The notes under the pieces were generated by a model. It worked only from the letters and a program-made list of their open reading frames with translations. It was not told the DNA's origin and made no database searches. Source: GCA-2731375 sp047518225 (GTDB lineage: Bacteria; Pseudomonadota; Alphaproteobacteria; GCA-2731375). From it: a stretch of DNA of 23,424 bases. This document shows positions 15,000-22,055 of the stretch, piece after piece (position 1 is the first letter of the stretch; every line of letters begins with the position of its first letter). The position numbers and the translations under genes are program-made. The stretch spans positions 1 to 23,424 of the forward strand of contig JAKZRK010000303.1 of assembly GCA_047518225.1 (NCBI GenBank), in the 5' to 3' direction.

Positions 15000-15362
15000 C
15001 TAAAAACTCAAACCGGCTTCACGCGCGGCATCCGCCAGCGCCTTGATCCGGCCATGAAATTGGTACCCGCCACGGTCAAACACCACCGCCTCGACGCCGG
15101 CGCTCTTGGCCCGTTCTGCGATCAACGCCCCGACTATCGCGGCCGCATCCTTGTCCGCGCCGGTTTTCAGGCCCGCGCGCAGGTCTTTTTCCAGACTGGA
15201 CGCCGAAGCAAGCGTCCTTCCGGCGACGTCGTCGATGACCTGGGCATAGATGTGCTGCGAGGAGCGGAACACGGAGAGACGGGGCCGCCCCGAGGCCAGC
15301 TTTGCCAGAGTGTGGCGGCTGCGCCGTTGCCGGCGTTTGAATAATTCTTTTGTATTGCCCAT
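15000..15362 (-). CDS. rplR: 50S ribosomal protein L18
   Basis: A 120-residue L18, which binds 5S rRNA together with L5 in the central protuberance. The basic N-terminus 'KELFKRRQRRSRHTL' is followed by 'GRPRLSVFRSSQHIYAQVID' and the C-terminal 'VFDRGGYQFHGRIKALADAA', all diagnostic. ATG at 15362 is six bases after the rplF stop. Length and sequence are ordinary for the family. Confidence 0.98.
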   Translation of the reverse strand: MGNTKELFKRRQRRSRHTLAKLASGRPRLSVFRSSQHIYAQVIDDVAGRTLASASSLEKDLRAGLKTGADKDAAAIVGALIAERAKSAGVEAVVFDRGGYQFHGRIKALADAAREAGLSF

Positions 15363-15368
15363 GTTAGC

Positions 15369-15902
15369 CTACTTTTTCTTACCTTCCTTACGGAAGATAT
15401 ATTCGTCCACATAGCGCACGCCCTTGCCCTTGTAGGGCTCGGGTGGGCGGAATGCCCTGATCTCCGCGGCAACTTGACCGACCTTCTGCTTATCGATCCC
15501 CGTGATCTTGATCGCCGTGGGACGCTGGCATTCGATCGCGATGCCCTCGGGAATGGGGAAATCGATATCGTGGCTATAGCCTAATTGCAGCCTCAAATTA
15601 TTGCCCTGCAAGGCGGCGCGATAGCCAACGCCCTGGATTTCCAGTTCCTTGACGAACCCTTCCGATACACCGGTCACAAGGTTCTGCGCCAGGCTGCGCT
15701 GCAGGCCCCACATGGAGCGGGCGACCTTGCTCTGATCCTTGGGTGTCACGACAATTTGATTGTCGGCATGGCTGACATCAACCTGATCAACCAGGTGCAT
15801 GGACAACTCGCCCAATTTACCCTTGACGGTCAAGGCCCGGTTGGCCACTTCTACGGTGACGCCATCGGGCACTGTCACCGGCTTGCTTCCGATACGGGAC
15901 AT
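15369..15902 (-). CDS. rplF: 50S ribosomal protein L6
   Basis: A 177-residue L6, located near the GTPase-associated centre of the large subunit. The start 'MSRIGSKPVTVPDGVTVEV' and the C-terminal signature 'RPPEPYKGKGVRYVDEYI' with 'RKEGKKK' are diagnostic, and the two repeated domains are both present. I chose ATG at 15902, which has AGAGGAA upstream and the family's usual first residues; an in-frame ATG 13 codons earlier lies in the end of rpsH. The gap to rpsH is ten bases. Confidence 0.97.
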   Translation of the reverse strand: MSRIGSKPVTVPDGVTVEVANRALTVKGKLGELSMHLVDQVDVSHADNQIVVTPKDQSKVARSMWGLQRSLAQNLVTGVSEGFVKELEIQGVGYRAALQGNNLRLQLGYSHDIDFPIPEGIAIECQRPTAIKITGIDKQKVGQVAAEIRAFRPPEPYKGKGVRYVDEYIFRKEGKKK

Positions 15903-15912
15903 CGGCGTTCCT

Positions 15913-16311
15913 CTAAAATACCTGACAGATGACTTCGCCACCCACGTTGGCTTCGCGTGCCTCGGTATCCGACAACACCCCTTGCGGCGTGGTCAGAATG
16001 GAAATGCCGAGGCCGTTGGCCACGCGGGGCAATTGCTTGACCGAGGAGTAAACCCGACGGCCCGGCGTTGACACCCGCTTTATCTGCTGGATCACCGGCG
16101 CGCCTTCGTAATATTTCAGCTCGATCGATAATTCAGCCTTGCCGCGGTCGTAATCAGTGCGCGAGTAGCCACGGATATAACCTTCACGTTGCAATACTTC
16201 CAAAACGCTTTCCCGCAACCGGGACGCCGGCGAGAGGATACTTCCCTTGCCCGCGCGCTGGCCATTGCGAATTCGCGTCAGCATGTCGCCGATCGGATCG
16301 GTCATCGACAT
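15913..16311 (-). CDS. rpsH: 30S ribosomal protein S8
   Basis: A 132-residue S8, a primary 16S rRNA binder in the central domain. 'MTDPIGDMLTRIRNGQRAGK', 'VLQREGYIRGYS', 'RVSTPGRRVYSSVKQLPRV' and the C-terminal 'GISILTTPQGVLSDTEAREA' are diagnostic. In E. coli S8 also represses the spc operon by binding its mRNA near the rplE start; whether an equivalent site exists here is not evident. Thirteen bases separate it from rpsN. Confidence 0.98.
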   Translation of the reverse strand: MSMTDPIGDMLTRIRNGQRAGKGSILSPASRLRESVLEVLQREGYIRGYSRTDYDRGKAELSIELKYYEGAPVIQQIKRVSTPGRRVYSSVKQLPRVANGLGISILTTPQGVLSDTEAREANVGGEVICQVF

Positions 16312-16324
16312 CGTTACGCCTCCC

Positions 16325-16630
16325 CTACCAGCTGGACTTGGTCAGGCCCGGAATCTGTCCGAGCGAACCCAGTTCGCGCAATGCGATCCGGGATAATTTG
16401 AATTTGCGGTAATAGCCGCGCGACCGACCGGTCAATTCGCAGCGGTTACGCACCCTGTTCGGCGAGGAATTACGCGGCAATTGCGCCAGCTTCAACCGGG
16501 CGGCAAAACGCTCTTCCTGGCTAAGGTCCTTGTCCGAGGCAACTGCCTTCAGACGCGTACGCTTGGCCAAATACTTCCCGGCCAACTTGGCCCGGGCCTT
16601 GTTCTTTTCAATGGCGCTTTTCTTGGCCAT
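16325..16630 (-). CDS. rpsN: 30S ribosomal protein S14 (zinc-independent type)
   Basis: A 101-residue S14 of the long type found in proteobacteria. The C-terminal 'RNRCELTGRSRGYYRKFKLS' has the conserved core but lacks the paired CxxC motifs of the short zinc-binding form, so no zinc requirement is expected. Its ATG follows a 96-base gap after rplE that contains a 10-base-pair hairpin (16660-16686). In most spc operons rpsN follows rplE closely, so the gap is a local peculiarity. Confidence 0.97.
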   Translation of the reverse strand: MAKKSAIEKNKARAKLAGKYLAKRTRLKAVASDKDLSQEERFAARLKLAQLPRNSSPNRVRNRCELTGRSRGYYRKFKLSRIALRELGSLGQIPGLTKSSW

Positions 16631-16659
16631 GCATGGAACCCCTTGGTTTCCCTGGTGAC

Positions 16660-16686
16660 GCGAAAGTTTCGATATAAAACTTTCGC
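16660..16686 (-). other. Strong hairpin between rplE and rpsN
   Basis: A perfect 10-base-pair inverted repeat, GCGAAAGTTT / AAACTTTCGC, with the 7-base loop TATATCG on the minus strand. It sits 40 bases after the rplE stop and 29 bases before the rpsN start. No T run follows on either strand, so it is not a standard terminator. It is the longest perfect stem I see in the ribosomal cluster. An RNA processing or stability element, or a translational control element, is possible; no function is shown. Confidence 0.6.
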
Positions 16687-16726
16687 CGAAAATCCTTATC
16701 TTCGCGGCATCAATCCCAAAGGGATA

Positions 16727-17275
16727 TCAGCTTTGAAAAGGCATGTTGAACCCGGCTAGCAATGCCAGACCCTGGTCGTTGTTGGACGCCGTGGTACAGA
16801 TCACCACGTCCATGCCACGCACCTCGTCAATCTCGTCGTAATCGATTTCCGGAAAGACGAGCTGCTCCGTCAAGCCCATGGCATAGTTACCCCGGCCATC
16901 GAAACTTTTTCGCGAGACGCCGCGAAAATCCCGGACCCGCGGCAAAGCCACGGTAATCAGGCGATCCAGGAATTCGTACATCCGGTTCCGGCGCAAGGTC
17001 ACCTTGCAACCGATCTGCATTCCCTCGCGCAACTTGAACACCGCGACCGAACGTTTGGCGATGGTGATTACAGGCTTTTGCCCGGCAATCTTGACCAGAT
17101 CGTCATACGCGGCTTCCACCTTTTTGCGATCATCGGTGCCCGCGCCAACGCCCATGTTTATGACGATTTTGTCCAGGCGCGGCACCTGCAAGTCGTTGGC
17201 CAGGCTGAACTCTTCCTTCAACTTGCCGTGCAACTCGTCTTGATAAAACTGTTTCAATCGCGGCGCATTAGACAT
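16727..17275 (-). CDS. rplE: 50S ribosomal protein L5
   Basis: A 182-residue L5, which binds 5S rRNA in the central protuberance and contacts P-site tRNA. 'KIVINMGVGAGTDDRKKVEA', 'LRRNRMYEFLDRLITVALPR' and 'VRDFRGVSRKSFDGRGNYAM' are diagnostic. I chose ATG at 17275 (MSNAPRLKQFYQDEL), preceded by GGGGGAGG, giving an 8-base overlap with the end of rplX; the frame extends another 15 residues into rplX without family likeness. It is followed by an unusual 96-base gap before rpsN. Confidence 0.97.
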   Translation of the reverse strand: MSNAPRLKQFYQDELHGKLKEEFSLANDLQVPRLDKIVINMGVGAGTDDRKKVEAAYDDLVKIAGQKPVITIAKRSVAVFKLREGMQIGCKVTLRRNRMYEFLDRLITVALPRVRDFRGVSRKSFDGRGNYAMGLTEQLVFPEIDYDEIDEVRGMDVVICTTASNNDQGLALLAGFNMPFQS

Positions 17276-17591
17276 CGACCACCTCCCCCGACCGCTTGGC
17301 GAACCTAACCTTGCGGCCATCGGCGAGGAACCGGTAACCGACCCGGGTCGCCGTGCCGTCCTTGGGATCGGCCAAGGCGACGTTGGAAATATGGATCGCG
17401 GCTTCCTTTTGGATTATGCCGCCGGGTTGGCTGCCGCCGGGCCGCGTATGCCGCTTGATCATATTGACGCCAGCCACCAGGACCCGGTCTTCCTGGCGCA
17501 TGACACGGAGGATAGAGCCCTTCTTGCCCTTGTCCCGGCCGCTGACAACGACAACGTCGTCGCCTTTCCGTAATTTGAATTTCTTCGCCAT
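17268..17591 (-). CDS. rplX: 50S ribosomal protein L24
   Basis: A 107-residue L24, an early assembly protein at the tunnel exit. The KOW motif is visible in 'KLRKGDDVVVVSGRDKGKKG' (residues 6-25), followed by 'VAGVNMIKRHTRP' and 'KEAAIHISNVALADPKDGTA'. The ATG at 17591 overlaps the rplN stop by one base (TGATG); an in-frame TTG one codon earlier is a less likely start. It ends in an 8-base overlap with rplE. Confidence 0.97.
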   Translation of the reverse strand: MAKKFKLRKGDDVVVVSGRDKGKKGSILRVMRQEDRVLVAGVNMIKRHTRPGGSQPGGIIQKEAAIHISNVALADPKDGTATRVGYRFLADGRKVRFAKRSGEVVDV

Positions 17592-17959
17592 CAAATGACC
17601 TCTGGCGCCAGTGAGATGATTTTCATGTGATTTTTCGCCCGTAATTCGCGCGTCACCGGGCCAAAAATGCGGGTCCCGATGGGCTCGTTCTGCGGATTGA
17701 TCAACACGGCGGCATTGCGGTCGAAGCGGATCGCGGAACCGTCCGTGCGATGAATATCCTTGGCGGTTCGCACCACGACCGCCCGGTGGATATCACCCTT
17801 TTTTACCCGGCCCCGCGGAATGGCTTCCTTTATGGAAACCACGATGACGTCGCCGACGGAGGCATATTTGCGCTTGGAACCCCCGAGCACCTTGATGCAC
17901 TGCACCCGACGGGCGCCGGAATTATCGGCGACTTCGAGCATGGTTTCTGATTGAATCAT
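17591..17959 (-). CDS. rplN: 50S ribosomal protein L14
   Basis: A 122-residue L14, which lies at the subunit interface and forms bridge B8 with 16S rRNA. The start 'MIQSETMLEVADNSGARRVQ' and 'GDVIVVSIKEAIPRGRVKKG' with the C-terminal 'GTRIFGPVTRELRAKNHMKI' are diagnostic. ATG at 17959 follows rpsQ by 20 bases. Exactly the usual family length. Confidence 0.98.
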   Translation of the reverse strand: MIQSETMLEVADNSGARRVQCIKVLGGSKRKYASVGDVIVVSIKEAIPRGRVKKGDIHRAVVVRTAKDIHRTDGSAIRFDRNAAVLINPQNEPIGTRIFGPVTRELRAKNHMKIISLAPEVI

Positions 17960-17979
17960 GGCTGCCTACCTCGTCGGTC

Positions 17980-18222
17980 CTAGCTGTTCGCCGCCTCGGC
18001 GAGAACAATCCATCGCTTTAGCTTCGAAATGGGTGCGCACTCCTCGATACGGACCTGATCGCCAATCTTGCATTTGTTCGCCGGGTCGTGCGCATGAAAG
18101 CGTTTGGACCGGCGGATCACCTTTTTGTACAACGCGTGCGTGAAGCGGCGTTCCACCCGGACCACGATGGTCTTGTCGCCCTTGTCGCTAACCACGACGC
18201 CCTGCATGACTCGTTTTGGCAT
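17980..18222 (-). CDS. rpsQ: 30S ribosomal protein S17
   Basis: An 80-residue S17, an OB-fold primary 16S rRNA binder. 'MPKRVMQGVVVSDKGDKTIV' and 'KVIRRSKRFHAHDPANKCKI' are diagnostic, followed by 'GDQVRIEECAPISKLKRWIV'. I chose ATG at 18222, with GAGGAGA upstream; an open frame 17 codons longer runs into the end of rpmC. The spacing after rpmC is 16 bases. Confidence 0.97.
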   Translation of the reverse strand: MPKRVMQGVVVSDKGDKTIVVRVERRFTHALYKKVIRRSKRFHAHDPANKCKIGDQVRIEECAPISKLKRWIVLAEAANS

Positions 18223-18238
18223 CCCGTTCTCCTCGGTC

Positions 18239-18457
18239 CTAGGCCTGAGCCTGAATTTCGCCCTGAGATTCACTCCGCATCCGGTTCAACACCGTCTTGA
18301 TGCGGGCGATATCGCGGCGCACCTGGCGCACGCGGGCAGTGTTTTCCAGCTGACCGCTGACCCGTTGAAAGCGCAGATTGAACTGCTCTTTACGCAGGTC
18401 CAGCAGTTGATCGCCCAACTGATCCTTGGTCTTGCCGCGTAGTTCTTCGGCCTTCAT
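18239..18457 (-). CDS. rpmC: 50S ribosomal protein L29
   Basis: A 72-residue L29, a two-helix protein at the tunnel exit that contributes to the docking site for trigger factor and SRP. 'MKAEELRGKTKDQLGDQLLD' and 'LRKEQFNLRFQRVSGQLENT' are diagnostic, with 'RVRQVRRDIARIKTVL' closing the second helix. The ATG at 18457 has GGGAGG seven bases upstream; the in-frame GTG one codon earlier is a less likely start. It begins two bases after the rplP stop. Confidence 0.96.
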   Translation of the reverse strand: MKAEELRGKTKDQLGDQLLDLRKEQFNLRFQRVSGQLENTARVRQVRRDIARIKTVLNRMRSESQGEIQAQA

Positions 18458-18459
18458 CA

Positions 18460-18876
18460 CTAACCCTCCCCACGGCGGGCAACGAACTTGGTCTGCAACG
18501 GCAGTTTGGCCGCCGCCAAACGGCAGGCTTCGCGCGCCAAGTCCATGGGGACGCCGTCAATTTCGAACATCACCCGGCCCGGCTTGATCCGGCAGATCCA
18601 GAATTCAGGCGTGCCCTTGCCCTTGCCCATACGGACCTCGGTCGGCTTCTTCGACACCGGCACATCGGGAAAAACGCGGATCCATAGTTTTCCGGCCCGC
18701 TTCATTTGCCGGGTCATGGCGCGGCGGGCCGCCTCGATCTGGCGCGCGGTAATCCGCGCCGGGCCAATGGCCTTCAGCCCGTAGGCGCCGAAATCCAGTT
18801 TATTGCCGCCCTTGGCCTTACCGTGAATCCGGCCCTTGTGGGCTTTGCGGAATTTTGTTCGTTTTGGTTGCAACAT
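18460..18876 (-). CDS. rplP: 50S ribosomal protein L16
   Basis: A 138-residue L16, which sits close to the A-site tRNA elbow and the peptidyl transferase centre. 'MLQPKRTKFRKAHKGRIHGK', 'GLKAIGPARITARQIEAARR' and 'GKGKGTPEFWICRIKPGRVM' are diagnostic. The ATG at 18876 follows a 70-base gap after rpsC that includes an 8-base-pair inverted repeat (18910-18943). Length is as expected. Confidence 0.98.
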   Translation of the reverse strand: MLQPKRTKFRKAHKGRIHGKAKGGNKLDFGAYGLKAIGPARITARQIEAARRAMTRQMKRAGKLWIRVFPDVPVSKKPTEVRMGKGKGTPEFWICRIKPGRVMFEIDGVPMDLAREACRLAAAKLPLQTKFVARRGEG

Positions 18877-18909
18877 GACGCGATCAACCTATGTCCTTGT
18901 CGTTTCGAG

Positions 18910-18943
18910 CCGGCGAGCCAATGTCACGCCAACGCCTCGCCGG
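18910..18943 (-). other. Hairpin in the rpsC-rplP gap
   Basis: A perfect 8-base-pair inverted repeat CCGGCGAG / CTCGCCGG enclosing 18 bases, beginning three bases after the rpsC stop codon. No T run follows, so it is not a canonical terminator. It occupies most of an otherwise unexplained 70-base gap in an operon whose junctions are usually a few bases. Confidence 0.5.
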
Positions 18944-18946
18944 TCC

Positions 18947-19630
18947 CTATGAACGCGGCGTCTGTGTGTCCTGGTTCCGTTTTTCCTGGCCCATGGGATC
19001 ATGATCCATGATCTCGCCTTTGAAGACCCAAACCTTGACGCCGCAAGTGCCATAAGCGGTAAACGCCGTGGCTTCCCCATAATCGATATCGGCGCGCAAG
19101 GTGTGAAGCGGCACCCGGCCTTCACGGTACCATTCGGTCCGGGCGATTTCCGCCCCACCGAGACGGCCGCCGCAATTGATGCGAATGCCCAGGGCGCCCA
19201 GGCGCATGGCCGACTGCACGGCGCGCTTCATGGCCCGGCGAAAGGCGATCCGGCGTTCCAGCTGATTGCAGATATTTTCGGCTACCAGCTTGGCATCGAT
19301 CTCGGGCTTGCGGATCTCGACAATATTCAAATGTACATCGCTGCCGGTCATTTTCGACAATGCCTGGCGCAGCTTCTCAATATCCGCGCCTTTCTTACCG
19401 ATCACCAGTCCGGGACGGGCCGTGCAAATGGTCACCCGGGCTTTCTTTGCCGACCGTTCGATGACGATGCGGGAAACGCCGGCCTGGTGCAGACGCTTCT
19501 CCAAAAAGCGGCGGATCGCGATATCCTCGTGCAACAAGGAGCCGTATTCCCGCTTGTTGGCATACCAACGGGAATCCCATGTCCGGTTGATGCCGAGCCG
19601 CAGGCCGATCGGATTTACTTTTTGACCCAT
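18947..19630 (-). CDS. rpsC: 30S ribosomal protein S3
   Basis: A 227-residue S3, part of the mRNA entry tunnel and its helicase activity. 'MGQKVNPIGLRLGINRTWDS' opens the protein, the type-2 KH domain carries GLVIGKKGADI at 74-84, and the C-terminal domain includes 'GIRINCGGRLGGAEIARTEW' and 'IDYGEATAFTAYGTCGVKVW'. The ATG overlaps the rplV stop by one base. The tail ends in a short hydrophilic extension ('GQEKRNQDTQTPRS'). Confidence 0.98.
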   Translation of the reverse strand: MGQKVNPIGLRLGINRTWDSRWYANKREYGSLLHEDIAIRRFLEKRLHQAGVSRIVIERSAKKARVTICTARPGLVIGKKGADIEKLRQALSKMTGSDVHLNIVEIRKPEIDAKLVAENICNQLERRIAFRRAMKRAVQSAMRLGALGIRINCGGRLGGAEIARTEWYREGRVPLHTLRADIDYGEATAFTAYGTCGVKVWVFKGEIMDHDPMGQEKRNQDTQTPRS

Positions 19631-20010
19631 CAGTTGGTCTCCTCGCGTTCGCGCACCACGATGCGTATCTCGCTAAATGGTTTCAGGATGCGGGCCATGC
19701 GGCCGCGGGCGCGGGGGCGCATCCGCTTCATCACCATGTTTTTTCCGACACTGGCTTCTGCCACGTACAGGGCATCGACATCCAGGTCGTGGTTGTTTTC
19801 CGCATTGGCGATGGCCGATTGCAGGACCTTCTTCACGTCGCCGGCAATCCGCCGTTTTGAAAAGGTCAGTTCCGCCAAGGCGGCCTCGACGGTTTTACCC
19901 CGGATAGCTTCCGCCACCAGATTTAACTTCTGCGGCGAAATTCGGATTTTCCGGCCCTGTGCCCCAGCTTCGTTGTCGGTCAGACGCCGATCTCTTGCCT
20001 GCTTGCCCAT
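19630..20010 (-). CDS. rplV: 50S ribosomal protein L22
   Basis: A 126-residue L22, whose beta hairpin lines the peptide exit tunnel. 'RKIRISPQKLNLVAEAIRGK' and 'VLQSAIANAENNHDLDVDAL' are diagnostic, and 'MKRMRPRARGRMARILKPFS' corresponds to the hairpin tip region affected by macrolides in other bacteria. I chose ATG at 20010 (MGKQARDRRLTDNEAGAQGR) with AAAGG upstream; upstream in-frame ATGs fall inside rpsS. The gap to rpsS is four bases. Confidence 0.96.
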   Translation of the reverse strand: MGKQARDRRLTDNEAGAQGRKIRISPQKLNLVAEAIRGKTVEAALAELTFSKRRIAGDVKKVLQSAIANAENNHDLDVDALYVAEASVGKNMVMKRMRPRARGRMARILKPFSEIRIVVREREETN

Positions 20011-20014
20011 GCCT

Positions 20015-20293
20015 TTAACCCCGCCGCGCCTTCTTATCGGCGGTATGGCCATAATAAGTGCGGGTCGGCGCGAATTCGCCAAACTTGTGTCCTACCATGT
20101 CCTCGTTCACCAATACCGGGATGTGTTTGTGGCCGTTGTGCACGCCAAAGGTCAGGCCGACGAACTGCGGCAAAATGGTTGACCGCCGCGACCACATCTT
20201 GATGACGTCCTTGCGCCCCGATTGTGCGGCCGTTTCCGCTTTCTTCAGCAAATAGCCATCGACGAAGGGGCCTTTCCAGACAGAACGGGTCAT
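20015..20293 (-). CDS. rpsS: 30S ribosomal protein S19
   Basis: A 92-residue S19 from the head of the small subunit, which contacts S13 and the A-site finger bridge. 'MTRSVWKGPFVDGYLLKKAE', 'KMWSRRSTILPQFVGLTFGV' and 'VNEDMVGHKFGEFAPTRTYY' cover most of the chain. It starts 14 bases after rplB and is of normal length. Confidence 0.98.
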   Translation of the reverse strand: MTRSVWKGPFVDGYLLKKAETAAQSGRKDVIKMWSRRSTILPQFVGLTFGVHNGHKHIPVLVNEDMVGHKFGEFAPTRTYYGHTADKKARRG

Positions 20294-20307
20294 CTACACG
20301 CCTCTTC

Positions 20308-21135
20308 CTATTTCGAGCGCCGTCGGCGCAGAATGTACTTGCTACTGGATTTTTTAGTGGACCTTGTCCGCTTGCCCTTGGTCGGTTTGCCCCACGGGGT
20401 CACCGGATGGCGCCCACCCGAGGTACGGCCTTCACCGCCGCCATGGGGATGGTCAACCGGGTTCATGGCAACGCCGCGCACCGATGGGCGTTTGCCCAGC
20501 CAGCGGTTACGGCCAGCCTTGGCCAGTTTGATATTGGATTTGTCCGGGTTGGAAACCGCACCGATAGAGGCCATGCATTCCGCCCGCACCAGGCGTTGTT
20601 CGCCAGAGGCCAGGCGCAGAATGGCATAGCCCTGGTCCCGGCCGACCAATTGCACATAAGTGCCGGCGGACCGGGCGATCTGACCGCCCTTGCCTGCTTT
20701 CATCTCTACATTATGGACGATGGTGCCGATCGGTATGCTGGACAAAGGCATGGCATTGCCCGGCTTGACGTCCACCCGCTCGCCCGCCACCACGCTGTCG
20801 CCGGGAGCCAGGCGTTGCGGCGCCAGAATATAGCTTAGCTCGTCATTGGGATAACGGATCAGGGCGATAAAGGCGGAACGGTTCGGATCGTATTCCAGCC
20901 GCTCGACCTTGGCGGTTTCGAAACGGCGGCGCTTAAAATCGACAATGCGATAGCTGCGCTTGGCCCCGCCGCCACGGCGGCGCGCCGTAATGCGGCCATG
21001 GTTGTTGCGGCCGCCGCTTTTGCTCAAACCCACGGTCAAGGCCTTGACGGGCTTGCCCTTGTGCAGTTCCGAGCGGTCGACCAGGACCAAACCCCTGCGG
21101 CCCGGCGTGGTCGGTTTGTATTGCTTCAACGCCAT
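20308..21135 (-). CDS. rplB: 50S ribosomal protein L2
   Basis: A 275-residue L2, among the most conserved large-subunit proteins, needed for subunit association and the peptidyl transferase centre. 'MALKQYKPTTPGRRGL' opens it, the OB and SH3-like domains follow, and the C-terminal 'NPVDHPHGGGEGRTSGGRHP' contains the conserved histidine cluster that corresponds to His229 of E. coli. The last ~15 residues are strongly basic. Four bases separate it from rplW. Confidence 0.98.
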   Translation of the reverse strand: MALKQYKPTTPGRRGLVLVDRSELHKGKPVKALTVGLSKSGGRNNHGRITARRRGGGAKRSYRIVDFKRRRFETAKVERLEYDPNRSAFIALIRYPNDELSYILAPQRLAPGDSVVAGERVDVKPGNAMPLSSIPIGTIVHNVEMKAGKGGQIARSAGTYVQLVGRDQGYAILRLASGEQRLVRAECMASIGAVSNPDKSNIKLAKAGRNRWLGKRPSVRGVAMNPVDHPHGGGEGRTSGGRHPVTPWGKPTKGKRTRSTKKSSSKYILRRRRSK

Positions 21136-21139
21136 TCGT

Positions 21140-21433
21140 CTATACCCCGCCCATGACGTCTATGGAATGGCCGTCTTCCAAGCACACGACAGCCTTTTTC
21201 CAATCCGACCGGCGCCCTTTGACGCCGCGAAAACGTTTGGTCTTGCCCTTGACGCGCAAGGTGTTGACCGATTTCACCTTGACCGAGAACAATTCCTCCA
21301 CCGCCTGCTTGATGCGCGGTTTGGTGGCGTCCATCCGCACCCGGAATGTGATCTGTCCGTGCTCCGACCCCATGGTGGCTTTTTCGGTCACTACCGGGCC
21401 CAGGATGGTCTGATATACCTGTTCGCGGTTCAT
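21140..21433 (-). CDS. rplW: 50S ribosomal protein L23
   Basis: A 97-residue L23 at the tunnel exit, the main docking point for trigger factor and SRP. 'ILGPVVTEKATMGSEHGQIT', 'FRVRMDATKPRIKQAVEELF' and 'VKSVNTLRVKGKTKRFRG' are diagnostic. The ATG overlaps the rplD stop by four bases (ATGA). Its position between rplD and rplB is the universal one. Confidence 0.97.
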   Translation of the reverse strand: MNREQVYQTILGPVVTEKATMGSEHGQITFRVRMDATKPRIKQAVEELFSVKVKSVNTLRVKGKTKRFRGVKGRRSDWKKAVVCLEDGHSIDVMGGV

Positions 21434-22050
21434 GTTAGCCGCGCCTCCAATAATTCGACGGCACTTTTGGTCAGTACTAGGGTATCGCGCCGCAAGATGT
21501 CGTAGACATTGGCCCCGGCCGAGGCCATCACCTGCACCGCCGCCAGATTGCCGGCGGCCCGCACCAGATTAGGATCCAAGTCGCCGCCATCGATGATCAA
21601 GACGTCCGACCAGCCCAAGGCCACCAATTTGGCCGTCAGGGCCTTTGTCTTGGCCTCGGCCAGCACGGCCGCATCCAAAATCACCAGTTTACCTTCCGCC
21701 TGCTTGGCGGACAGGGCCGAGCGCAGGCCAAGCGCCCGCACTTTTTTTGTCAGCTTGTGGACATGATCGTGCACCCGTGGCCCATGGGCCACGCCGCCGC
21801 CGCGAAACTGGGGCGCCTTGCGCGAGGAATGCCGCGCCCGTCCGGTACCCTTCTGGCGCCAGATCTTCGCGCCCGAGCCTTGAATGGCATGCCGTTCCTT
21901 GGTCGCGTGATTGCCGCTGCGGCGCTTGGCCAACTGCCAGGTCACCACACGATGCAGGATATCCCGGCGCGGCGTCACGCCAAAGACCGCCTCCGCCAGT
22001 TCGATGCTCCCGGCGCTTTTATTATCCAGGGTCGTTACCTTCGCCTTCAT
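21430..22050 (-). CDS. rplD: 50S ribosomal protein L4
   Basis: A 206-residue L4, whose internal loop reaches the peptide tunnel. The loop region 'KIWRQKGTGRARHSSRKAPQ' followed by 'FRGGGVAHGP' is diagnostic, as is the C-terminal 'NVYDILRRDTLVLTKSAVEL'. In E. coli L4 also represses the S10 operon at an rpsJ leader; here rpsJ is only 36 bases from tuf, which leaves no room for a leader of that kind. The ATG is five bases after rplC. Confidence 0.97.
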   Translation of the reverse strand: MKAKVTTLDNKSAGSIELAEAVFGVTPRRDILHRVVTWQLAKRRSGNHATKERHAIQGSGAKIWRQKGTGRARHSSRKAPQFRGGGVAHGPRVHDHVHKLTKKVRALGLRSALSAKQAEGKLVILDAAVLAEAKTKALTAKLVALGWSDVLIIDGGDLDPNLVRAAGNLAAVQVMASAGANVYDILRRDTLVLTKSAVELLEARLT

Positions 22051-22055
22051 GGCAC

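Noticed and set aside
14145..15344. Plus-strand open frame of 399 codons opposite rpmD, rpsE and rplR
   Set aside because: It spans three conserved genes on the opposite strand and resembles no protein family.
16660..16686. Hairpin between rplE and rpsN as an intrinsic terminator
   Set aside because: No T tract on either strand, and termination here would cut off essential downstream ribosomal genes.
19001..20182. Plus-strand open frame of 393 codons opposite rpsC, rplV and rpsS
   Set aside because: Antisense shadow of highly conserved genes in GC-rich sequence.
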